Assembly: GCA_020632715.1 (NCBI GenBank)
Contig: JACKFA010000005.1
Location: forward strand, 646,952 to 710,951
DNA: 64,000 bases
Source: Deltaproteobacteria bacterium
GTDB taxonomy: Bacteria; Myxococcota_A; UBA9042; PHBI01
Direction of reading: 5' to 3'
Below, piece by piece: positions 30,301 through 37,559 of the stretch; positions within the stretch are counted from its first letter, which is position 1; the number at the start of each line of letters is the position of its first letter. The notes beneath the pieces were generated by a model. It was not told the origin of the DNA. It ran no database searches and was given only the letters and a program-made list of their open reading frames with translations. The position numbers were made by a program, and so were the translations under genes.

Positions 30301-30580
30301 GTTCGAGCAGGGCGAGCTCTCTGCGGGAGGCAAGGTCGCCGACAGCGTCGGGGCCAAGCTCGAGTACCCCATCATCCGCGACGTGAAGGTGCTCGACGGG
30401 CTCATCGAGGCGAACCGCGTCTACGCCGAGAAGATGGAGGTCAAGGTGGAGCGGCCGCTCGACCAGACGATGGTGATGAAGGCCGACATCGAGGCGGGGA
30501 AGATCACCGGCGTCGAGTACGGCAAGCGCATGTCCGAGGCCGACCGGAAGGCGGCGAAGGACCGCGTGATGCAGCAGTGA
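24302..30580 (+). CDS. Giant repetitive protein without signal peptide, possible contractile-injection-system-type cargo
   Basis: 2092 residues from ATG 24302, which has AGGAGAACCC directly upstream. There is no signal peptide or membrane helix. A disordered N-terminus contains ALRERSFDEGEALLAP (residues 40-55), like a segment in the amidase at 35469-37406. Residues about 90-370 hold two copies of a helical domain with the signature DLLxYGxxDWxITDxEA (about 95 and 283). A long region of short beta-rich repeats (TVASAKDVALEGI, VKTLEGSGLAAAG, VGSLTAAGVRSV) alternates with coiled coils. The C-terminal ~250 residues look globular. I do not recognise the family. Similar N-terminal segments and helical modules occur, from memory, near eCIS/DUF4157 proteins of myxobacteria, so an injected or predation-related cargo is a hypothesis. 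Its stop is 6 bp from the convergent membrane gene. Confidence 0.72.
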   Translation: MASVAPAPQPKKLAPTTAPTAAKAEERSGGGGGDDGLHQALRERSFDEGEALLAPKADEAAETPAAPSSAKEAPPAKTRAQVLREQKKTIARIKDLLGYGAFDWQITDSEAKKAMASLEAMAFAERRVVLEEIGKSEPVYLSRMFEELPAGARKSYGGAWVTLLAVMGRVESLHELVQGPLAKAGLAPGRHEAEIALVVEAIPPGELASYATLTMGAQVREWVQRLPEGHPAQASFEAAWEAGTRHRERAQEEADTRESRKRDAAKTVAGDAALKKTFDSVEDLLSYGVLDWAITDAEALKVLRLLNGISDPAKLQSVVFALDAKGVAMDRFIDNLAPADRWNNARAFLSILLMRDASRTLKYVQELLDGGVSDEEARLVFRLAVRMPPEQQVKFRYKDGGTWWKKMAGEVDETDLAKENANFFNDDEKRAKAKEELEANVATWDKGRLDGAIGTLLRMDEADFVEATLNGAGLAESPDHGWAYEKYGFARPGGERDPKRWGKFVAKSGWDELGEALAETGAALEVAGDGLSALTEHETSIDLEQVETMMGGNIAGVDLAERKNERDDHGTNRLTVKLGDGRFQGAIPKLTIAAIHQLDGTTKIDSGPVTIDGVAFDLKWGTKADPRAWVKIDVASIAAADVFRTTPTAIDRLGRFALQAFRLEAERAEIAVPDGLAEAIESVSGLLADVNDTVGRLVGGIGAAGADAGKLGASLSGAFTGLAQAKIAVGGIDVENAGSAGGPSVGAASLEGLTITVTSRSKDDAARERLAELAQKPALSPAEEAQRAALAAELPKLTAMRGRLRALEAKEKQLDEGASTDLVPTLVIGKMEQPGLSLDEQEELRRLRDALAVSQGEVTLDSLRVEDVEAGDAKVAKLAVTDLSAKAVTQRGAADAGAQEAAPLGFGSVTAKVELEGLVAGVGKTRFAQREAAIAAMKEAAEAEGASAEKKVSHAEAEAAFAPVRARWAERMGLLEKAKAGALSPEEDGALKQLSTALAPWLEAAPDVAVGKASLGQVDATIQGGKVAVRATDVALEDVALGDTKAKSAKVGALSADASGLMGGGALRAGLAAEQVDLEGVEKGVAGQAGHAKVDKAHVGAVAGSYDAGAAGGTVVASAKDVALEGIAATSESRLAALKHQIAVLEAEAAPADPAVHAGKLAKARRQMKAYERLEKQQRAAKTKAAKARAAKALAAWSEEVELTVREAGVTDVDVRATGVGSGQLAAEAHIAGEAHATGIKRGDLGVGSVRGQGMLVKVDATDPAMGTTVAARADHVEAEQVTAGSARVKKATLDGASLVATDERTAMGAKKAQVRGVRAGGASVASATLNDADLTTRTDARGNDHVSASARSAWAYDVRSRGKGHDARVKHVAGSGLAVSAGGGHTSASLASFKARDASVATSEGDQQSVVAADKVSGTGASFSAGGGKVRAGVKTLEGSGLAAAGAMTGGRFVTVDEAKIADASMSADKQAGSMKADVGSLTAAGVRSVKADGSEVVTADKAALGGVHVLSKDVAIEDDAGAAVVGPDGKPLSRRVSSVDVEKASVEGGAAKLTDKATGAVTEVATKKTEVEGASAMMDGSKIAGHVDRVEGDVAYSGSKPITLPNGQQVTRASGHVKATGLGGEVDTATGDVSASFGTIKANRLTFGDGDRKVALLKSLSLGKAGETSTVSLSGGKVSGDLWAVRVVTDDDVAVPIGPGLNAAVTGKLGVGRIQLKKVDPGDLAAAGSSVKIEGIAASLRIATPDGKIAWVDDAVVGQIAAQGMGGGKLAVGYDWVTAKSFGVKDGEKGKTKVENFGLRDGYAEVQLGSDPKVLTAWLGEVKGDVHVSATIDKSKAKAKNDGSPAAPAASPGTSGPKERDDLILDVLKESDLTIPMKTKGSAGLETNIEMWAKAHDGKIPLKDANISAEWGYLHAGTGDGISRSLIRNVVAPDFVAFDDAGSIDVDRTVRRLATDQGPSPDGEKDEGPSDFLTNLQVGVHSRNLKGRAGIVGKGEGRFEQGELSAGGKVADSVGAKLEYPIIRDVKVLDGLIEANRVYAEKMEVKVERPLDQTMVMKADIEAGKITGVEYGKRMSEADRKAAKDRVMQQ

Positions 30581-30586
30581 GCGGGG

Positions 30587-31567
30587 TCAGGGCGCGGGCG
30601 CGTCGTCGTCGCGGCGGCGCGGCGCGCCACGCTCGAGCGTGGAGGCCGCCGAGCCGAAGAGCACGCCGAGGACGATCGCCACGGCGGGCGCGAGGGTGAG
30701 CCCGCCGAGGAGCACCAGGAGGGGCACGAAGGCGAAGGCGAGCCCGATCGTGCCGCCGCTCAGGGCCTCGACGAGCGAGGGGACGGCGGGGACGTCGAGC
30801 CCGATCCCGGCGAGGAGCACGATGACGGCGGCGGCGCCGCTGACGGCGCCCGCGATGAAGCCGTAGGTCGCGGGCGAGCGCCGGATGGCGCCGCGGAGCT
30901 CGGGGTCGCGGCGGCGGTCGGTGAGGGCCGAGCCGAGGGCGACGCCGACGGCGGCCGCGAGGCCCCCGAGGAGCGAGGTGACGCCTGCGTCCCAGAGGGG
31001 GTCGTCGAGGTGGACGACGGCGGCGCCGAGGCCGAGGCCGAGCGCGAGCCCGAGCGCGCCGCCGAGGAGGGGCCACGGGCTCCAGGGCGCGCGGGGCGTG
31101 GCGCGGGCGGCGGCGGCCGGCCGGGAGGCGGAGGGGGCGAGATCGAGCGAGTCGGGGACGTCGTCGTCGCGGCGCGTGGGGGCGATGACGCGGCGGGCGA
31201 CGACGCTCGCGAGGAGCCCGACGACGACGGTCACGACGACGCCGAACCCGAGGGAGCCGAGGACGCTCGGCGGGTACTTGCCGGTGCCGCGCCCGAGGGG
31301 GGTGAGCGCGTAGGCGAGGGCGGCCGGGGCGGCGGCGACGGCGGCGATGGCGACGTCGACGGCGGGGGAGCGGCGGGCGGTGACGCGGAGGTCGGGGTCG
31401 AGGCGGCGGGCGTCGAGGGCGCGGCCGACGGCGGCGCCGAGAGCGGTCGCGAGGCCGGCGAGGAGCGCGCCGAGGCCGACGTCGAGAGAGGAGGTGTGGC
31501 CCTGCAGCGGGATGAGCCCGAGCGCGAAGCCGGCGACGAAGCCGAAGAGGGCGAGGAGAGCGCTCAT
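30587..31567 (-). CDS. Multi-pass membrane protein of unknown function
   Basis: 326 residues from ATG 31567 with about eight Ala/Leu/Gly-rich membrane segments arranged as two similar halves: MSALLALFGFVAGFALGLIP with LGALLAGLATALGAAVG matches LLGGALGLALGLGLGAAVV with LLGGLAAAVGVALGSAL, each followed by a short DARRLDPDLR / DRRRDPELR loop. The internal duplication suggests an inverted- or tandem-repeat membrane protein. No family recognised. Convergent with the giant protein gene. Confidence 0.68.
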   Translation of the reverse strand: MSALLALFGFVAGFALGLIPLQGHTSSLDVGLGALLAGLATALGAAVGRALDARRLDPDLRVTARRSPAVDVAIAAVAAAPAALAYALTPLGRGTGKYPPSVLGSLGFGVVVTVVVGLLASVVARRVIAPTRRDDDVPDSLDLAPSASRPAAAARATPRAPWSPWPLLGGALGLALGLGLGAAVVHLDDPLWDAGVTSLLGGLAAAVGVALGSALTDRRRDPELRGAIRRSPATYGFIAGAVSGAAAVIVLLAGIGLDVPAVPSLVEALSGGTIGLAFAFVPLLVLLGGLTLAPAVAIVLGVLFGSAASTLERGAPRRRDDDAPAP

Positions 31568-31771
31568 GGGAGGAGGGTAGCGCGCGCCGCGCGGCGCGGC
31601 TACCGGTGCTGCGCGCGGTGTGCTCTCGCTTGCCTGGGCGCGCGGGAGGCGTAGCCTGGACTGGCCGCGGGTGGTCCGAGCCCGAGTCGGCGCCCGGTGG
31701 TCGCCGGGCGGTCGATCGCTCAACATCTGCCAGTGGTCATGGGCTCGTGTCCGCCTGGGCGAGGCGTCGCC

Positions 31772-32740
31772 ATGAGACACAGCCATCTTCTCTACGCTTG
31801 GTGGATCGCGGTCGGGTTCGCCGTCTCTGTCCCCGCGCCGGCGCGGGCCGCGCCGGAGACCGAGGAGGCGGTCTCGCCGCTCGACGTGATGCCGATCCGG
31901 CTCGGGGACACGCGGGAGCGGGTCCACGCGACGTACGGCGCCGACTTCGAGGAGCGCGCCGGCGGGGACAACTACAAGAAGCTCGGGCTCCGCTTCGAGT
32001 ACGACGACGAGGCGCGCGTGAGGTCGGTGACGGTCGGGTGGTTCGGCGAGGGGACCTACCACGGCACGGTGTACGGCGTGAAGGCGGCGAGCATGCTCAG
32101 CGCGTGGCGCGAGGCGTTCGGTCCGGAGATCGCGCGCACCAACTGGCGGAGCCTGGGGACGCAGCAGTACACGTTCGTCCACGACGGGCTGCGGTTCCGC
32201 GTGGAGGCGTGGGAGGACGACGGGCGCACGCCCGAGACCGGACTGCACGTGCGGACGGGCGTCAGGAGCATCGAGGTGGACGGGCGCTATCAGGACGCCG
32301 CCGCGCCGACGACGCTCTGGGGGGCGCTCGATCGCGGCATGAGCGTGAAGCGGGTGAAGGCCCTCGTGCCGGGCGCCGTCGCGCCGGCGAAGCCGGAGGC
32401 GGAGGGCAAGCTGAAGCTGCTGCTGCAGGCGCCGGAGGTGCCGTTCCTCGGCGAGAGCTTCGTCGGGCGGTTCTACTTCGAGGGGGGCCGGCTCGCGCGG
32501 GTGAAGCTCACCCGGGAGGAGCCGGGCGGAGGCCTCGCGCACTACGACGCGGTCGAGCGCCTGCGGGCCCGGCTGGTCGCGCTGTACGGCCCGGAGCATA
32601 CGGTGTCCAAGGTCGACGACGCGTTCTGGCGGCTCGGGGACTACGCCACGAGGATCAGCGCCACGTGGGAGGGCGGGACGGTGCACGTCACCGTGGCGTG
32701 CTGGGCGGTGGAGCCGATGAAGAAGGCTCGTCCCCGGTGA
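31772..32740 (+). CDS. Exported protein of unknown function, BamE/SmpA-like motif
   Basis: 322 residues. ATG 31772 gives the signal peptide HLLYAWWIAVGFAVSVPAPARAA; the upstream in-frame starts do not. The mature protein has two similar halves, each with a G-x-T/S-x-x-x-V motif followed by a short beta-meander: IRLGDTRERVHATYGADF and LDRGMSVKRVKALVPG. This resembles SmpA/BamE-like proteins. A C-terminal segment (FYFEGGRLARVKLTRE ... LRARLVALYGPEHTV) is similar to the extracellular domain of the kinase at 44372-45949. Function unknown. Confidence 0.65.
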   Translation: MRHSHLLYAWWIAVGFAVSVPAPARAAPETEEAVSPLDVMPIRLGDTRERVHATYGADFEERAGGDNYKKLGLRFEYDDEARVRSVTVGWFGEGTYHGTVYGVKAASMLSAWREAFGPEIARTNWRSLGTQQYTFVHDGLRFRVEAWEDDGRTPETGLHVRTGVRSIEVDGRYQDAAAPTTLWGALDRGMSVKRVKALVPGAVAPAKPEAEGKLKLLLQAPEVPFLGESFVGRFYFEGGRLARVKLTREEPGGGLAHYDAVERLRARLVALYGPEHTVSKVDDAFWRLGDYATRISATWEGGTVHVTVACWAVEPMKKARPR

Positions 32741-32774
32741 CCTGGCGCCGGCGGGCGGGGCGTTTTCCGCTCCT

Positions 32775-32793
32775 GTTGAGAACAATTCTCAAC
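32775..32793. promoter_or_regulatory. Perfect 19-bp palindrome, Fur-family-like operator
   Basis: GTTGAGAA-CAA-TTCTCAAC is a perfect dyad of two 8-bp arms in an otherwise GC-rich 100-bp spacer, 47 bp before the lipoprotein start. The TTGAGAAnnnTTCTCAA shape resembles Fur-box variants but could belong to another repressor. No binding protein is encoded nearby. Confidence 0.5.
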
Positions 32794-32839
32794 TATGGTG
32801 ACGCGGCGGGCGCCGTCGCCCCCGAGCCCTGGAGAACCC

Positions 32840-33628
32840 GTGCGCGCCTCGCTCCTCGCCCTCCTCATCGCCGCCGCGTGTGCCATCGCCGCGTGCGGCG
32901 GCGCGTCCGACGGCGCCCTGCCCTGCCACCTGAACCCGACGGTGCCGGGCTGCGGCGCGGACGTCGTCGGTGGCGGCGCCGACACCGCGCGGGCCGACGT
33001 GGCCGAGGACACGCCGGAGGCGGCGGACACGGAGACGGCGGACACCGTCGTCGCCGCGGACACGGAGACGGCGGACACGGTCGTCGCCGCGGACACGGCG
33101 GAGCCGCCGCCCGGCGAGGCGAGCTGCGAGGACGTGCGCGCCTGTGTGGCGGCTGCGTGCGCCGGGCTCGCGGGTGATGAGGCCGCGACGTGCTCGCGGG
33201 CGTGCCGGGCGGCGGGGAGCGTCGCCGGGCGGGCCGCCTACGACGCCGTGACCGCCTGCGTCGCCGGGTGCGCGGGCGACGACGACTGCGCCTGGGGCAC
33301 GTGCGCCGTCGAGGAGGCGCGCTGCCGCTTCGCGCGATCCGGCCACGACGACTGCGAGGAGATCTTCGACTGCTTCTACGACTGCAGCGAGGACGACGAC
33401 GACCACGACGACCACGACGACGACGACAAGCGCAAGGACAAGGACTCCGACCACGGCGGCCCCGTCGACCCCGCGTGCGTCGACGCCTGCTGGCTGGGCG
33501 GCGACGTCGTGAGCGGCCAGGCCGCGCTCATCGCCTACCTCGGCTGCGTCGAGACGCGCTGCCCGAGCGGCTCGCACGGCTGCGTCGAGACGCTCTGCGG
33601 CGGCTACGAGGCGGCCTGCGACGACTGA
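32840..33628 (+). CDS. Cys-rich lipoprotein with Asp/His-rich metal-binding-like segment
   Basis: 262 residues from GTG 32840, chosen because GGAGA lies 5 nt upstream and the signal peptide VRASLLALLIAAACAIAACGG (lipobox AIAAC) starts there; the in-frame ATG at 32795 abuts the palindrome. A Thr/Asp/Glu linker with repeated ADTETADTVVA follows. Cys-rich units of the type CEDVRACVAAACAG, CSRACRAAG and CVAGCAGDDDC surround an acidic/His stretch (DDDDHDDHDDDDKRK). This composition suggests metal binding at the outer surface. Possibly controlled by the palindrome upstream. No family recognised. Confidence 0.72.
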   Translation: MRASLLALLIAAACAIAACGGASDGALPCHLNPTVPGCGADVVGGGADTARADVAEDTPEAADTETADTVVAADTETADTVVAADTAEPPPGEASCEDVRACVAAACAGLAGDEAATCSRACRAAGSVAGRAAYDAVTACVAGCAGDDDCAWGTCAVEEARCRFARSGHDDCEEIFDCFYDCSEDDDDHDDHDDDDKRKDKDSDHGGPVDPACVDACWLGGDVVSGQAALIAYLGCVETRCPSGSHGCVETLCGGYEAACDD

Positions 33629-33651
33629 CTACGGCGCTCACTGGCGCGCGC

Positions 33652-34071
33652 TCAGCCCTCGGCGGGCTCCCGGTCGCCGTAGCGCTCGAGCGAGAGCGCC
33701 CACGCCTCGGCGAGGAGGGGGCGCAGGCGCTCGAACGTGGCCTCCGACGGGTTCAGGACGCAGAGCCAGTACATCGAGCCGTAGTTCGGGTGCGGGAGGA
33801 GCCGGTCGAGGGCGGTGAAGTCGTGCTCGACGCGCTCGGCGGTCGGCGGGAAGAGCGCCTGGAAGGTCGCCTTCCCGACGCCGATGTTGAGGCGGTAGAC
33901 GCCGTCGCGGTTCAGGTCCGAGTGGAGGTCGTACTCGTCGTTGACGACGAGGGTCGCGAACGGGAAGTGGCGCGACGGGTCGTTGAAGAAGAAGGCGCCG
34001 CCCGAGGCGACGACGTGGTCGGTGGCGGGGAAGGCGGCGAGGATCTCGCGCGTGACGTCGTCGGCGGTCAT
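33652..34071 (-). CDS. DUF6194 family protein
   Basis: 139 residues, the whole family length. Signature stretches are FPFATLVVNDEYD, DLNRDGVYRLNIGVGKATF, DFTALDRLLPHPNYGSMYW and VCVLNPSEATFERLRPLLAEA (here LCVLNPSEATF). Members are small cytoplasmic proteins of unknown function, common in actinobacteria. It is convergent with the D/H-rich lipoprotein and downstream of the amidase/lipoprotein pair on the same strand. Confidence 0.82.
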   Translation of the reverse strand: MTADDVTREILAAFPATDHVVASGGAFFFNDPSRHFPFATLVVNDEYDLHSDLNRDGVYRLNIGVGKATFQALFPPTAERVEHDFTALDRLLPHPNYGSMYWLCVLNPSEATFERLRPLLAEAWALSLERYGDREPAEG

Positions 34072-34134
34072 GGGCGGCGCTCCGGTCGAGGGAGGGCCTC
34101 GTAGATCGGCGCGCGGGCGGGCGTCAACCCTGGC

Positions 34135-35472
34135 TCACGGCGCCGCGGGCGCCGCCGTCACGCCGAGGGCGGCCGCGCACGCCGGCGCGAGCGTCGTCGC
34201 GAGGAAGGCGCGGTGCGGCCAGCGCGACGGGCGCCGGCGGCGTCGGTGAGCTTCCCGAGGTCGGCCGGGCGCCCGCGGTTCAGGAGGCGGATGGCGAGGG
34301 CCGGGTCGCCGACCTCGAGGCGCGGCGTCGCGTCGAGGGCCGCGTCGAGGTCGGCGTCGCGCAGGCCGAGCGGCACCCGCGTGAGGAGGTCGAGGCGGAG
34401 CGCCTGCTCCTCGGCGGTCAGCGCGCGGCGGGCGGCGAGCGCGTCGAGGGCGGCGAGCGCGCGCACGGGGTCGCGCGCGGGCGCCGGCGGGAGGAGCTCG
34501 GACGTGGAGTCCGGGACCCAGCGGAGATCGGCCGGGGCGCCGCCGCGGCCCGACCAGAGGGCGACGAGCGAGGCCAGGGCGGCGTCGTCGAGGGGCTCGA
34601 GGGGGCACTGCCGGGCGACGAGGAGGTCGTAGGCGGCGACGTCCCACGCGGCGCCCGCGCAGGCCGCGAGCTTCGGGGCCTGGTGGGGATCGCCGAGGCC
34701 GTCGTGGTCGGCGAGGCGCGCGACCGGGCAGCGGCCGGCCGCGAGCTCCGGCGCGTGTCGGCGACGCGGGCGCGGGCGAGCGCGGCGCAGGCGTCGCCGG
34801 CGTCCTCCGCGATCGCGACGAGCTCGTCACCGACGGCGTCGAGGGGCGTGGCGGCGGCGCGAGGGCGACGGAGCCGCCGTCGACGGTGATCCCCAGCGCC
34901 TCGCCCGCGGTGTCGACGACGTCGCGCGCGACGGCCCAGCCGCCGTCGGCGCGGCGGGAGAGCGCCAGCGCGGCCGCCGACGCGCCCCGGAAGAGGCCTG
35001 GGCGCAGCGCCCCGAGCCGCCCGTCGCGGCCCGGCCCGCAGTCGAGGTCGGTGGCGACCGCGAGCGCGTCGGCCGGCGCGAGGCGCCCGCGGCGGCGGTC
35101 GGCGGCGGACGGGGAGAGCCTGAGCCAGCAGCGCGCGCCGACGGGCATCGCGTCGAGCGCGGTGACGAGCGCGCCCTCCCAGCCCGAGACGCCGTGGTCG
35201 CGGTCGCCGAGGGCGTCGGCGAGCGCGCCGGCGGCGAGGGTCGGCGGCGCGGCGGCGAACGCGGGCGGCGCGACGTCGCCGGGCGGACGGCACGGCTCGG
35301 CGGGCGCCACGGGGGGCGGCGCGGCCCAGGGCGACGCGGCGGCGACGGGCGCCGTGTCGGCGGGCGGCGACGCGGGCGCCACCGTCTCGTCGGCGGGGTT
35401 CGGCTCCGGGGCCCCGCGGCAGGCGCCGAGCGCCAGCGCGAGGCCCGCGAGGGCGAGCGCGCGCCGCCTCAC
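34135..35472 (-). CDS. Lipoprotein coupled to the amidase, with three apparent frame breaks
   Basis: Starts at GTG 35472, overlapping the stop of the amidase gene (GTGA), so translation is probably coupled. N-terminus: signal peptide and lipobox ALGAC. The original protein can be followed through three frames: this frame to about 34865 (GGSVALAPP), a second frame from about 34865 to 34750 (AATPLDAVGDELVAIAEDAG), a third from about 34750 to 34225 (ALAALDALAARRALTAEEQALRLDLL), then this frame again to the stop (WPHRAFLATTLAPACAAALG). Each break equals one missing base, in G/C runs. The intact product would be a Cys-containing, helix-rich lipoprotein, a possible immunity partner of the amidase. 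No family recognised. Confidence 0.6.
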   Translation of the reverse strand: MRRRALALAGLALALGACRGAPEPNPADETVAPASPPADTAPVAAASPWAAPPPVAPAEPCRPPGDVAPPAFAAAPPTLAAGALADALGDRDHGVSGWEGALVTALDAMPVGARCWLRLSPSAADRRRGRLAPADALAVATDLDCGPGRDGRLGALRPGLFRGASAAALALSRRADGGWAVARDVVDTAGEALGITVDGGSVALAPPPRPSTPSVTSSSRSRRTPATPAPRSPAPASPTRAGARGRPLPGRAPRRPRRPRRSPPGPEARGLRGRRVGRRRLRPPRRPAVPPRAPRRRRPGLARRPLVGPRRRPGRSPLGPGLHVRAPPAGARARPRARARRPRRARRPPRADRRGAGAPPRPPHAGAARPARRRPRRGPRRDAAPRGRRPGPRHPPPEPRAPGRPREAHRRRRRPSRWPHRAFLATTLAPACAAALGVTAAPAAP

Positions 35473-37406
35473 CGCAGGAGCTCCGGGAGGTGCTCCTCGA
35501 GGTAGGCGCGGAAGGCGGCGAGGTTCTCGTCCATCGCGTCGACGTACGCGCTGTCGCGGACGATGCGCTCGGTGACGCTCGCGCGCACGCGCCGCCGGAA
35601 GCGCGTCTCCTCCGCGCGGTAGGCGCTCGTGCCGCGGGCGGTGGCGACGTCCGCCGCGTGCGCGGCGTCGTAGGGGTCGTCGCCGCGGGCGAGCCCGAGC
35701 GCGTCCCGCAGGTAGGACCTCTCGGGCACGCTCCCCTCGAAGACGATGTCGCGGTCGGGGATCTCGCGGTCGAGCTCGGCGCGGACCGCGTCCCGCGCGG
35801 CGTCGTAGCCCTCGCCGTGGCGCGCGAGCGCGAGCTCCTCCTGCATCGCCTCGAGCGTGTCGTCGAGGGCGCGGTCGAGCTCGCCGGCCTCGACGTCCGG
35901 CAGCGGGGTCTCGCCGAAGCGCTCGCGGACGCGCCGCCAGAGCTCGGTCTGCGACACGCCGCCCGCGGCGCGCCCGGTCGCCGCCTCGTAGCGCTCGATG
36001 ACCGCCACCACGCGCTCGACCTCGGCGGGATCGTCGAGGCGGAGCGGCCCGTAGCGCCGCTCGTAGGCCTCGAGCAGCGGGATCATCGCGGCGAGGCGGA
36101 GCATGTACACCTGGCCGGGGTCGCTGTGGTCCGAGTCGGGCAGCGACTCGTGCGCCACGACGCCGTCGAGGTCCCCGGCGACCGCCCGGGCGCCGGCGCC
36201 GCCGTACGTTGCGACGCCGCCGTAGGCGCCGCCGAGGGTGTCGACGTCGGCGAGGTGCTCGCCGAGGAGCTCGCCGCGCGCGTGCACGCCGCCGCCGGCG
36301 AGGGCGGGCGAGAGGCGGGCGTGCGTCGTGATGATCTTCGCGGCGGCGACGAGCTGCACGCCGCTGTCGAGGAAGGCGACCTGCGAGTCGCGCGACGAGC
36401 CGCCGCCGTAGGCGAGGTCGATCGCGACCGACGGGGCGTTCGCGACGGCGGCGTGCGCGCCGCTCTGGGAGGCCGGGTACATCTGGCGCGCGTCGCCGCC
36501 CACGCCGACCGCGTAGTGCCCCGCGAGGCCGCGCCCCTCGAGCGTGTCCACGGTGCCCTCGGCGTCGCTGCTGCCGGTGTGGACCACGACCGCGTCGATG
36601 GCGTCTGCGCCACGGGCGCGCCCGGCGCTCGGCGCCGGGCCGGTCAGCGGGTCCGCGGCGATGACGAGGCCGGGCACGTGGATCGGCGCCCAGTCGCGGT
36701 CTCCGCGGGCGCCGCCGCCGCCGGGGGAGGCGCGCAGGCGCTGGGCGCGCGGCGCGGAGGCGAGGTCCCGCTCACGCCCGATCTCGGTGGCGTTGTAGAC
36801 GTCCGTGGCCTCGAAGAGCACGGCGTTCGCGTGCTCGAAGGCGGCCTGGAAGCCGGCGGCGAGGGCGCCGAAGTCCTGCCCGGTCGCGGCGGCGGCCTCC
36901 TCGAGCGCCCACCGCGTCTCGGGCTGGTCGAGCGCCATGAGCATCGGGCGCCACGTCATGAGCTGCGCCTCGTAGTCGGCGACGAGCGCCTCGAGGAGCT
37001 CGACGTCCGCGAGGCTCGGCGGGCTCCCCATCCCCGCGACGGTGGCGGCGACGCTCGCGCGCACCTGCTCCGAGCGGGCGGCCATCTCGGCGGTGAGCTC
37101 GGTCGCGCGCGCGAGCGTCGCCTCGCGCTCCGCGAGCGACCCGCCACCCGCGCCGTCCGCGGGGGTCGTGCCCGCGTCGGGCGCGGCCTCGAGCTGAACG
37201 GGCGCGCTCCCGCCGCCGACGCCGTGGAACGCTGGCTCCTCGCGGGGTTGCTCGCCGGGGGCGAGGGCGTCGAGCTGGTCCGCGAGCGGGAGGCCGCGGA
37301 GCGCCTCGACGCGGGGCGATCGCGCCTCGCCGGTCGCGGTGGCCCCGGCGGGTCGCGGGGCGGGCGAGGCGGCCCTGGGAGCGCGGTGCGCGGGCGTCGA
37401 TGTCAT
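35469..37406 (-). CDS. N-acetylmuramoyl-L-alanine amidase domain (Amidase_2) protein with N-terminal tag-like segment
   Basis: 645 residues from ATG 37406 (GGAGGG upstream). No signal peptide. A disordered N-terminus contains ALRGLPLADQLDALAP (residues 35-50) and APVQLE, like the giant protein at 24302. The Amidase_2 domain spans about residues 265-435: VVVHTGSSDAEGT (first Zn His), HYAVGVGGDARQMYPASQSGAHA (second region) and AHESLPDSDHSDPGQ (third His, then the xDPG end motif). It would cut the bond between muramic acid and peptide. The C-terminal ~200 residues are charged helices. Lack of a signal peptide plus the tag suggest export by a dedicated machine or action after lysis. Followed by a coupled lipoprotein gene. 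Confidence 0.82.
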   Translation of the reverse strand: MTSTPAHRAPRAASPAPRPAGATATGEARSPRVEALRGLPLADQLDALAPGEQPREEPAFHGVGGGSAPVQLEAAPDAGTTPADGAGGGSLAEREATLARATELTAEMAARSEQVRASVAATVAGMGSPPSLADVELLEALVADYEAQLMTWRPMLMALDQPETRWALEEAAAATGQDFGALAAGFQAAFEHANAVLFEATDVYNATEIGRERDLASAPRAQRLRASPGGGGARGDRDWAPIHVPGLVIAADPLTGPAPSAGRARGADAIDAVVVHTGSSDAEGTVDTLEGRGLAGHYAVGVGGDARQMYPASQSGAHAAVANAPSVAIDLAYGGGSSRDSQVAFLDSGVQLVAAAKIITTHARLSPALAGGGVHARGELLGEHLADVDTLGGAYGGVATYGGAGARAVAGDLDGVVAHESLPDSDHSDPGQVYMLRLAAMIPLLEAYERRYGPLRLDDPAEVERVVAVIERYEAATGRAAGGVSQTELWRRVRERFGETPLPDVEAGELDRALDDTLEAMQEELALARHGEGYDAARDAVRAELDREIPDRDIVFEGSVPERSYLRDALGLARGDDPYDAAHAADVATARGTSAYRAEETRFRRRVRASVTERIVRDSAYVDAMDENLAAFRAYLEEHLPELLR

Positions 37407-37559
37407 GTCGTCCCTCCGTGTCGCGGCACGGGGACCGCGAGCCGCGCGCGCGACTCCCCCCACCTCTGAGGATGCCCCACGCGCGGATCCGGGGCAACGC
37501 GCCGGTGGCGCCGCGCCGCGCGGCTTGCCGCGCCCCGACCCGTGTGGGAAGGATGCGGC

